Shown in pieces: positions 26,501 to 35,890 of a stretch of 64,000 bases of DNA (its first letter is position 1; each line of letters begins with the position of its first letter). The translations under genes and the position numbers were made by a program. The DNA comes from Crotophaga sulcirostris (lineage: Eukaryota > Chordata > Aves > Cuculiformes > Crotophagidae): positions 4,109,612 through 4,173,611 of the forward strand of contig VYZB01000016.1 of the NCBI GenBank assembly GCA_013397455.1, given 5' to 3'. The notes beneath the pieces were generated by a model, which had not been told where the DNA came from, searched no databases, and saw only the letters and a list, made by a program, of their open reading frames with translations.

Positions 26501-27067
26501 AGGGACTGTAGAGGATGTAGGCATTATGGAAAGCAAAGGCATAAGGACATTGGCACAATGGTGCAAAAAACATTGCCTTTCTTTTGAGGGAACACAAAAA
26601 AACACTCCAAAAATAGGAAACCAGAGCTGTAGACATGGTTACTATTCTATAAATGCTCTGATATTTAATGTAGAAAGGACTGTATATTTGTTCTCTTGAC
26701 TACTTATGTATCTGTTAGTCTTAAAATTTGTATGCTGCATATCTCTTTACCTTAAATTTTTTTTGCTTTATGCAGGAAAAACCTGTTAAAATACTTGGGA
26801 GGGAGGGAAATTAATAGATTAATGTAGATCCTAAAACAGTTTCCTTAGTGCTGGTGCTTAGGGAAGTTACAGTATTTTTCCTTGGTAGGTATTTGCAGTA
26901 TCTTTGCCTTTCTGTTTCCAAATCAGTGAATTCCCTGGGATCTTAAGAAAGCTTGTCAGATAACATTTTATCTGAGGTGATTCTAAATATTTGACATTTA
27001 TGTGAAGGATGATTTAAAGCAAGAGAAGAATACTAATTTTTGATCTCTTATTATTCTTCCCTGTCAG
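20555..27067 (+). other. TENM1: Intron (6.5 kb) within the linker region
   Basis: The intron has donor GTAAGT and acceptor CCCTGTCAG. It contains a short tandem duplication at 22479-22525 and a locally GC-richer segment at 25480-26140 of unknown origin. The stretch 23000-24330 is strongly AT-rich and shows no feature that I can name. Confidence 0.75.
22479..22525. repeat. Short tandem duplication, 25-bp period
   Basis: The 22-base word starting AAGCCTTGATTTGGATACTT occurs at 22479-22500 and again without change at 22504-22525. Identity of the two copies suggests a recent local duplication, or a polymorphic site. Confidence 0.9.
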
Positions 27068-27282
27068 GAAAATTAGGAGGATTTGCACAAGAAAACAACA
27101 CTATAGATTCTGGAGAACTTGACATAGGCCGAAGAGCGATACAAGAAGTTCCCCCTGGGATTTTTTGGAGATCACAACTCTTCATTGATCAACCACAATT
27201 TCTAAAATTCAATATATCCCTTCAGAAAGATGCATTGATTGGAGTATATGGCCGAAAAGGCTTACCACCTTCACACACTCAG
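27068..27282 (+). CDS. TENM1: Teneurin-1 exon: extracellular linker, middle part
   Basis: The split codon G/GA gives Gly 121, followed by 71 full codons to Gln 192. The segment includes [32 protein letters not shown] and [14 protein letters not shown], which is the conserved membrane-proximal globular stretch of teneurins between the helix and EGF1. Sequons are N-N-T at residue 130 and N-I-S at residue 169. The acceptor is CTGTCAG/GA and the donor is ACTCAG/GTGAG. The exon ends in phase 0, unlike its upstream neighbour. No cysteine is present, as expected for this segment. Its binding role is not established. Confidence 0.93.
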
Positions 27283-30200
27283 GTGAGAACTGCTTGCATT
27301 AGAAGTAGGACATATTACTGAAAACTCTGAGCTTGTATCTTTTGTATTTTTTTCTTTCTCAGGAGTACATCCCTTTCCATTTTGCTGATCTTTACTTTTT
27401 CTTTTTGTACTTTATTGATCTTATGTGATGTCCAAAACATAATAATAACACTGTAAGTTATGGTATCTAAAATGAGGAGGAGGGGATTCTTATTTATGAG
27501 CTGTTCTGACCGCTGTGAGCAATGATGATGCTTTAGATATGAAGTTGTTGCAGAATTTATAGGTACTTTTTTTCTTCTGTGATAGACATATCTTTAAAAG
27601 CCTAAGCAAACTAATACAGCATCATAAGGCCACACATGTGGTCAAGAGTACCTGACAAAGAATTTGGTAAATTTCCAAGCTTGACAATTTTTTAAGGAAG
27701 TTTCAGTTTCTTCTACAAGTAAATGCTACAGTATTTACAGGTTAATGTCTCACTAAATAAATACATACGAGGAAAAAAAAGGTTATATGTGTTTACGAAG
27801 ATATAGTGAACTAAGGTTGTAAAAGTGTCAGTCTTCACTAGGCATTTAGTGTCTTGAAACTTTGTTCTTAAGTGTCCCAGAGGATTTATTCTGCTCCAGC
27901 CCTCAGAGGGTTTCTAATGAGACTTTTTAGTGCATATCATCATGCATCTGCCTAGTAACAAACACTTTTTATCCATTGTTATAGAAAAGTTAAAGTATGA
28001 AAGAATAAATAGTCTTCTGGATTGTCAGGAGAGAGGGAGAATTATTGTCTGAGATGGTATTTGAGAATCAATTGTATTCAGCTTTTATTTTTAAGATTTA
28101 AGACCCTCGTAGTTTAGGTTTCTTACAGGTGAATAATTGTCCACGTGCTGTCTCTGAACCATTGTTCTACTTGAAAAGGGAGTCGAGCTCATGCTCTTCT
28201 ACCTCATTTAAAGAATTATGCATCATCTTACTGGGTTTTTTTAAATATATGGATTTCCTCTGGACACAACTCTCATTATACCAGCCTAATAGTATAATTG
28301 GAATGAAGCTTGACTGATTACGCCGGATATGCAATTGCGACAGCTAATCTATAACTGCAAAATTCAAATTTTTTTTTAATCTCACATTTTAAAAATTTTG
28401 ATTTGTATGCTACTGCACTATTTAAATTTATTTCATTTTTTCTTCAGGCATAACTTTTAAAAGACCTAGATCACAGAAATATTGCTAATTATATCACATA
28501 TTTAGCAGTCATAAACCACAGAGGAAGAATTGGGGTCAGCAAGGGAGATTCATGTAGCCAAAATCACCGAGTGTTACATTAGCTTTATTTTTTAGTTTAG
28601 TTTCCATTAAACTACGAACAATTTACTGAACAGTGAAAATGCACTTATGTTTATTTGAAAATTTGATCTTCATAAAACTGATTAAATGGATTTTCTTCAG
28701 ACCTTCACATACGAACACCGACCCTCAGGCTGACAACAAGCATGAGAAATTCTAGATGAAAGAAAATTGATTCAGAAAGTTATCAGCCATTGGAAATAGG
28801 GATGTGGAATACAAATGCCATCTCAATGATAACAATAATAACTGTGGCTAGGGGAATACACCTGTGGCAAGAATGAATAAAGCTGAAGAAGCTGATCTGG
28901 ACTGTGCATTTATATGAGAAGTTATGCAAGTAGATATGTCTATGAAAAATGATCCTTCCTTGATTCCTTATCCTGGCAAAAGATAGAAATAGGGGTGCCC
29001 TTCATCCAAAAACTCAGGAAAAGGAGATAACTAAATCTGTTTCCCATTATCTGTGTTACACAGGATGCTTTCCCTTTGGATTTTTACTACCCAAATGCAT
29101 AACCATGTTTAAGTAACCCTTGTGGCTTGCACTGACAAAAGTTCATAACTACAAGTCAGGCATAGGTGGCAGGGACAGACTAACAGCTAATTCTGGGCTT
29201 CACTGGATCCTTCCATCAGATGAGGCAGCTTACTCATGTAGCTCCAAGTGTCATAGGAGCATATTAGAAGAACACATGGATGTCAACTCTGGGTCCGATC
29301 AAAGGCCCATCTAGCCCATCTGTGATGGTGGCTATTAGCAGATAGGCAGAGATTAATGTAGCAGCATACAGATTTCTTCCTACAACACACTCTTGGCCTC
29401 CAACATTTTAAGGCTAAAGGACTTCCTGTGTCAAAGGTGCTGTCTTTGTATTTTACAGCCTTTGATAGATTCTTTTTTTCCTGTGAATTTGCCTAGTCAC
29501 CTTTGAACCTATGGAAGCTTTTAGCATCCATGACATTTGCAGAAGCCGTTTCACTGTTTAACGACACGTCTCGCACTATACTCCTCGGTGTCTTTTCAGG
29601 CAGCCTCCTAATAGTTTTAGCGCAACAACCTGTTGGTAGTGTTTTGGAAGAGGCAGTGGAGGGTTTCTCACCGATTTCTTCTCCACACCACCCTTAATGT
29701 CCTCAATGAGTTGTATTTTTTCCAGTGTGTTTTGTCATTCTTTGTCTGAAAGCTACTTCAATCCTTTGATCATCCTTGTCCTTTTCTGAATGCTTTCCAG
29801 TTTTACTGCAGCATTTTCAAGATGGGGAGACCAGAACAAGCACAGAACATAGCAGATTTTTAACTATGATGGCTTTATACAATGTTCTAATGATATTTCC
29901 ATAGATCTGTCTACCATAGCTCTAAGACCTTGTCCCAGAATGATAAAAGTTGGCTCAGAGCCCATCTCTGCATGTGTAAAGCTAGGGTTGCTTTATGAAG
30001 ACTTCGAAAAGTAGGATCTCACCCATATATATCACTTCATGTCTGCGTCTCCTGAATGTTATCTGCCCTTATCTCCTAGTCACAGAGTGACAAGTGCTAA
30101 TAACAAATTTTATGCAAATGAGCAACTGCTGTCTGTTTCTCAAATTTGAATTTTCAGAACTTATGTTAAATAATAGAGAACTGATTACTACCTGCACTCT

Positions 30201-33200
30201 GCCAGCACTTGAAAAGTTTCCTTACCAGCTGTCACCCTCCAATATCTTTGTTCGTATGCCTGTGATACCCTACATGTGTTACCACACACCGCCACCTTCT
30301 TTAGCTCCCTCCTTACAGCTTTGGAGTTTCTATGAAAGTCTACCTTCTCTCCATGGTTTGGTTATAATGTAAAATTTGCATATTACATTTGCCAGGTTGT
30401 TCTCCACTTCTCTCGCAGACCCTTTGCCTGTTTATCCACCTCTTTTTGTGTCCAGTTAAAATCAGACAGTGAGTAAGAGGAAACTGGAGTCTCTCTTTCC
30501 ATAGGTTTCTGTAGAGGTTGTACCCAACCTCTGGTGCCAGTTATCTTACCACTGCAATAATGAAAGTATGATAGAAATGAGCTTGGGAGAGGTCTCAAGA
30601 AGTCTTTCAGTTTACACCCTTGTCTTGGAACAGGACAGACTGTACCTAAACCATTCCTGTCAGTTGCTTAGCATTTCATCATAAAATAATAACAGAATGC
30701 AGCAAATTTAATTCTTCTGTCCCATAATCCAAAATAATAGGGATATGGCATATAGGAAAAGGTTTGATGTGTTGTAATTGGGACAGAATTTTTGGTTATG
30801 TCTCTGTATTCCTTTGAGGTACTGAAATCGGTCTCAAGCACAGCCACTATGTGTGTGTCACAAAATGATCTGAGATGCACAGTTCTCTCTTTCTGGGGAA
30901 TCATAAATAAATCAACCAGAAATAATTGACGGTGGCTGTCCATTCAAAACCCAATCAATGTGAGCCTGAAAGTCTGTGTGACACTTTCTAAAAATGTCAG
31001 TTCCATTGCAGCCACAGAATCAATATGTTTATTTAAAGAGACGTTAAGAGTAAAAAAGACTGGTTTAAAGCAAAACTGTATGGAGTAGTAGGGCAAATCA
31101 GCACATTTAGATTCAATATAAAGGTAATTAGTTTATCCTGATGGGAGGAAAAAAAATTAGTATGTTTTTTTATGACAAAGGTAGTTGTTTTGCAGTCTGT
31201 TTCTGTTATCATGTCCTAAATATAAAAAAACCCCAGCCCTTAAAAGGGTTAAGATCAATTATTGTTTTTTGCTGGGGGACAGGCTGAACAGTAAATTCCC
31301 TTCTGTATGGCTTTTAAAATGTAGTCTAAAATGGTGTTCTGATAACGGCATCTGTCCCTATTACATTACAGATATAAAATCCTTAATTGTACCTTGCTTG
31401 TCAGCCATTAGTCTACTCTTTGTGGTCAATCAAGTAATGTAATCACTTGTTCATGTATCAAAAATACAGTTTTCATCTCACGTTGTCCTCCTACAAAAAA
31501 ATGATCCTCTGCTGTATAAAAATTACAGTGTCATTCCTAACATCCATAAATGACTTGTTAAAACTGAGAACTCCCTGAGCTTTCTCTTTCTTACAGTATT
31601 AGTGAAAAATGTAACCTGAAAGAAGTGTTCTTGTGGCAGGCAGGCAGGAGAGAAAAAAAACAAAACAAAAAAAACCCAATTAAAATTGTTTTTCTATCTG
31701 TCACAAAATAAGATAAATATTTAATTCTCTGACAAATGAGAATGTTGAATGATTTTGAATAATTGGTGCTTTCCTAAAATGCTTGCGTTTATTTTGATAT
31801 GGTGTTGCACATATATTCAGAGTGACAACATACCAAGGTACCAGCTTCTGCACATCCTAATCATGTTATGTTCTATTCTGCTGTTTTAGACACAGCTGGA
31901 AAAGTGTCTCAAGTATTGATAGAGGCAAATTGACTGTGCATTTCCTTTACATCCCAAATGGTAGGAAGATAATTCTGATTACTGAGGAGAAACATTCTTA
32001 CAATAGCACTGAATTTTGGCCTGCAACTTCAAGAAGAGAACGTTAGTACTTAAGCCCTTGTTCTGGGACAAAGGCTATCATTTTTCTGTTGTCCTGGGAG
32101 CAGTTTCTGAAGGTCACAAGTCAGGGTGTAAACCCACTGATTCTCTGGTCCCAGTAAGCAGTGTTATCCTAGCTGAGGTGAATCAGCGGTTTCACAAACT
32201 GGCCTTTACTTTAACAGGCGCTGGGTAATTCCATTTGAGAGACATCTCCAACGTGTGGGAAGATTGAAGGTTTATGTGTCACAGTTCACCTCATAAAATG
32301 AACATGTGTCAGGGTAAAAGCAAAACTGTGAGCAGACTCAGCAGGGAGAACAGAAACTCTACCACAAGCAAGAATGCACTTTAATTTTCCTGCCTGTTTA
32401 ATTTTCCTATGTACACATTGATCTTTACATGATAAATGTGCAGAAGACATCTTTCAAGCTGTGTGAGCAGACTCCCAGGTAGTGTAAATCAGTGCAGGGC
32501 CCAGAGCAAATTTAGCCCTCCAGGTGCTATTAGCATTAGTTAAGATTACCATGCATGAAACCTTGTCTTGTGAGGTTGCTTGTTGTATCAGCTGACATGC
32601 TGCTACATTTTTCCAAGCCCCGCTGATGGTTGTTGACAAAACAATATGTGCTGTCCATTGACCTGATGTTCCATATTTTTTGTGAGTTTGTAATTTTTGA
32701 CAGTTGTGATGTTTTATGCTTTCCCTCTCCTCTTCTGGGCTTCCGTGATAGAACGTAAAGCTCTTCTTCTCCTTCCTCCAGAACTCCAGCCTGTCCAAAA
32801 GAACAAACAAACAAATTAATTCTTCATCTGAAACTAAATGAAAAGCAAAGAAGATTATTTGTTTTGGATATTGTTGTTAATTCATATGTATATAACACTT
32901 TAAAAGTTATTTTTCACCTGTAATTCGAGTGGCAGTCATGACTATAGACTCCTTTCAGCTGATGTTTTCTTCCCCCAGTAGATGTAATAGGTTCTTTGGC
33001 CACTTGTCATGGAAGAAGCCACTTTAATAAGCATGAGGACTAATTAGTATTTTTGTTTGAAGCCTTAGCAGGGGTTGGTTTCGGCTCCAGCTTCCCTGCT
33101 CCAAAAGTAAACTCTTGGTCAAAATATAAGCATATGTCAGGATAGTGTGGAGAACCTTGCAGTGCCATGTGTCATCCCTGACTTGTAAAGCTCCTGTTTG

Positions 33201-33213
33201 TTCCTCCCTACAG
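27283..33213 (+). other. TENM1: Intron (5.9 kb) within the linker region
   Basis: The intron has donor GTGAGA and acceptor CTCCCTACAG. Its main content is an old antisense CR1 relic at 29262-30090. An A-rich patch lies near 31650-31675. I see nothing else that I can name. Confidence 0.75.
29262..30090 (-). mobile_element. Ancient CR1 LINE relic, antisense
   Basis: Several blocks in order match the reverse complement of an old amniote CR1 consensus as I remember it: CTGGGTCCGATCAAAGGCCC near 29290 with CATCTAGCCCA following, a TTCTTCTCCACACCACC block near 29677, GATCATCCTTGTCCTTTTCT near 29769, CAAGATGGGGAGACCAGAAC near 29818, an ATGATATTTCC block near 29890 and GAATGTTATCTGCC near 30055. Copies like this are best known from turtles and crocodilians, so the insertion probably predates modern birds. 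All frames are broken. The outer borders are approximate. Confidence 0.7.
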
Positions 33214-33424
33214 TACGACTTTGTGGAGCTCCTGGATGGCAGCCGGCTGATTGCAAGGGAGCAACGCAACCTGCTGGAGTCGGAGCGAGCAGGGCGGCAA
33301 GCGAGGTCTGTCAGTCTCCACGAGGCAGGTTTTATCCAGTACTTGGATTCTGGCATCTGGCACCTGGCCTTTTATAACGATGGGAAAAATGCGGAGCAGG
33401 TGTCTTTTAATACCATCGTTATAG
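33214..33424 (+). CDS. TENM1: Teneurin-1 exon: end of linker before EGF1, with R-X-X-R motif
   Basis: The exon starts in phase 0 with [12 protein letters not shown] and reads 70 codons (residues 193-262), ending FNTIVI with a split codon. The block [20 protein letters not shown] is a well-conserved teneurin stretch just before EGF1. Residues 220-223 are R-Q-A-R followed by Ser, a minimal furin-type R-X-X-R site; TENM3, as I remember it, has R-E-R-R in the aligned place. The acceptor is CTCCCTACAG/TA and the donor is ATAG/GTAAGC. The exon is clearly GC-richer than its flanks. Confidence 0.94.
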
Positions 33425-33932
33425 GTAAGCATAATTTTCAAAGCTCTTAACCGAACGCTAGGCTCTGGTCAGTATTTTTAGGAATACACAGATAGGTTTT
33501 CATAGTTAAATGATCTGCCTTTTATTTGTAGGTTTTCCATTCATAGTGTTTCTTCTTCCACTCAGAATAAAATGCAGAATTTATGTTTTAATTGCTTAGT
33601 CTTAGGCAGAAGGAGTGTACCTTCTTGTAAAGCTAAAGCAGTGCCTGGGAGGAGGACCATGTTTTCAAGTATTTGTTAAATGGCACACAACTGGATTTTA
33701 AGTATGAAGCCTATATGGTTTTACCATTATAATTTGAACCTTTTTTTTGGAATGCAATGTCCTAAGATACTAGAGGCATCGCCAATAGAAAATCACAGGT
33801 ATTCCTTTCTTCAAACAAACCAAACGTAAATGCTTGTCTCGGAGTGAGAGCATGCTGTCAGTCAGTAGTGGTTCAAATGATAGGCACTTCATGTGATGGG
33901 CGTCTGTGAAGTATCCTCATTTTTTCCTTTAG
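33425..33932 (+). other. TENM1: Intron (508 bp) before EGF1
   Basis: This short intron runs from GTAAGC to the acceptor TTCCTTTAG. No repeat or motif stood out. Confidence 0.8.
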
Positions 33933-34034
33933 AGTCTGTGGTGGAATGCCCCCGAAATTGCCATGGTAACGGTGAATGTGTTTCTGGATCCTGCCATTGT
34001 TTTCCTGGGTTTCTGGGCCCCGACTGTTCAAGAG
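33933..34034 (+). CDS. TENM1: Teneurin-1 exon: EGF-like repeat 1
   Basis: The split codon G/AG gives Glu 263, followed by [20 protein letters not shown] and the [11 protein letters not shown] end of one EGF repeat with all six cysteines (residues 263-296). The repeat is the first of the rod that carries covalent dimerisation in teneurins. The exon is a clean phase 1-1 unit of 102 bases. The acceptor is TTCCTTTAG/AG and the donor is AGAG/GTAAAT. Confidence 0.95.
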
Positions 34035-34189
34035 GTAAATCAACTCAGTGCTTTTCTTGAGTCAGTTTAAGTGAGTGTGAAGACAAATACATTAGGCAAG
34101 CAACTGGCATGTGACTTACTTCTTAGATGTTTTATAAGGCTTTGGTGAAGAACTTGGCTTTAATTTCTCTGCCATATTTTATTTCACAG
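34035..34189 (+). other. TENM1: Intron (155 bp), the shortest in the window
   Basis: The intron lies between EGF1 and EGF2, with donor GTAAAT and acceptor TATTTCACAG. A second AG follows three bases later (CAGCAG), a tandem acceptor that could add or drop one residue. The first AG is chosen because it restores the Ala-Ala-Cys-Pro reading that I remember in the family. Confidence 0.85.
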
Positions 34190-34384
34190 CAGCCTGCCCG
34201 GTGCTGTGTAGTGGCAATGGGCAGTACTCCAAGGGACGCTGCCTGTGTTACAGCGGCTGGAAGGGCACCGAGTGTGATGTGCCTACAACTCAGTGCATTG
34301 ATCCCCAGTGTGGGGGCCGGGGCATTTGCATCATGGGCTCTTGTGCCTGCAACTCTGGATACAAAGGAGAAAACTGTGAAGAAG
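34190..34384 (+). CDS. TENM1: Teneurin-1 exon: EGF-like repeats 2 and 3
   Basis: Residues 297-361 hold EGF2 ([19 protein letters not shown], then YSGWKGTEC) and EGF3 ([20 protein letters not shown], then NSGYKGENC). EGF2 has only five cysteines, since Tyr stands where the third Cys belongs (SGNGQYSKG). In teneurins this leaves a free Cys that pairs with a partner chain and gives covalent dimers in cis. EGF3 has all six. The exon is phase 1-1, 195 bases, acceptor TTTCACAG/CA and donor GAAG/GTAAAC. Confidence 0.95.
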
Positions 34385-35689
34385 GTAAACGAATAAATAT
34401 TTACCCCAGCACCTCTTGTTGGCCAGGTCTCCAGCTGGCACATGCAGCTCTATTGATTTTGCTAGATCTATGTCATATGCACTAATGGTGCTTCTTCACA
34501 AATCATTTTAGAATACTAAAAATATATATAGCTTGGGAATTCCTAGTATCACTGAATTCTACAGAATTTGTTCTCAGGTAATCAGTGGGAAAATTCTTAA
34601 TAATGTGTGATATCTTTTTGATTGCCAGTATTTTCTGGTAAGAAAAAAGCACACAAAAAAATAGATGTTTGAATACAGTACGAGTTACTGAATTTTCACA
34701 GAAGAGAAGAAATCATTAACGTATTGTGTTTGTTACCACCAGCCACATTGTGGAAAGTGCTGATTCAAATGCATCAGAGTGAAAAATGATGCATCATTTT
34801 TGTATTCCAGAGATGTGCATAATAATATTCATTTTGGTGTGCTGCAAAATGCAGTTCATTTTCCATTTTATTTTTTAGGGAGTAAAAAGCACCATTTTCT
34901 TCCTCAATCAAATTGATTTTATTGATCTCCACATACAAAGTAATGCAATTAAGTTTCTGGAATTAAATTTTCAGACCATTGACCCTACAAGTGTAACATT
35001 TTATTGAGTCAAATTGCTAAATTAAATCTCGTCATCTAAAGCACATTAAAGTGAATTAAGACAGATAGACAGTATGCAACTCATTTATTTCTGAAACAAG
35101 TTGAGGGTCCTGTACAGCTGTCAAAACTCTTTAGAAGTGGATCAGGTCAGTTGATACCAAGTGATGCAGGGAATCCAACTCTTGTTACCCGGTAATTAGG
35201 CAGAACAGAGATCAGTTGCCCAAGACTTAAAGCAAATCTTCTTGTAATTCAGGAAAATTAGCAAACCTTGAAAAGTTCTCTGTTAACTCAGTGGTAGCCT
35301 GTAAATGTCCTGATATCAGTTACATGCACACACAGACTTCACCATACCAGGAAGTGATGTGGAAGCAAGGTGTTTTTACAAAGAAAATTGCTGCTATGCG
35401 ATTAGTGACAATAGTGATTTGCTTTATAGCCAGAGTAGGCTACCCCAAGATACCTGTCCAAGATACCTTGGCACTGAGATACCTTGTCCGTTCATTCTTT
35501 TCCTCACTCATTGCAATGAAACAAACCTCAACTTCTCAGTTTCAACTTACTAATATTTACTTTTATGATGAGTGCAACCTGTTTCACGGGGTCTTAAAAC
35601 ATGGCTTAAGTCCAAAAAGTGCTGTGAGAGGATTAATTACTGTTGTTAGGAGTGACAAGTTTAAGCTGACCTTTCTCATGTTCCCGCAG
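34385..35689 (+). other. TENM1: Intron (1.3 kb) between EGF3 and EGF4
   Basis: The intron runs from GTAAAC to the acceptor CATGTTCCCGCAG. The part 34860-35090 is AT-rich with several TTAATT or CAATTAA-like words and reads like a candidate conserved non-coding element, which cannot be judged here. The 165-codon open frame at 35291-35788 is mostly intronic and uses another frame in the exon. Confidence 0.8.
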
Positions 35690-35890
35690 CGGATTGCTTG
35701 GACCCAGCATGCTCCAGCCATGGCATGTGCATCCACGGGGAGTGCCACTGCAACCCGGGCTGGGGAGGCAACAACTGTGAAATCCTGAAGACAATGTGCC
35801 CTGACCAGTGCTCTGGCCATGGCACCTACCTTCAAGAGAGTGGGACCTGCACCTGCGACCCCAACTGGACAGGTCCAGATTGCTCCAATG
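35690..35890 (+). CDS. TENM1: Teneurin-1 exon: EGF-like repeats 4 and 5
   Basis: Residues 362-428 hold EGF4 ([20 protein letters not shown], then NPGWGGNNC) with six cysteines, and EGF5 ([19 protein letters not shown], then [11 protein letters not shown]) with five. Tyr again replaces the third Cys (SGHGTYLQE), the second known dimer-forming position of teneurins. An N-W-T sequon lies in EGF5. The exon is phase 1-1, 201 bases, acceptor TTCCCGCAG/CG and donor AATG/GTAAGG. Local GC content is much higher than in the flanking introns. Confidence 0.95.

Noticed and set aside
34127..34396. 89-codon frame overlapping the EGF2-3 exon
   Set aside because: It reads the exon in another frame; the spliced teneurin frame gives the EGF cysteine pattern.
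35291..35788. 165-codon frame, one of the longest in the window
   Set aside because: It is mostly intron and enters the EGF4 exon out of frame.
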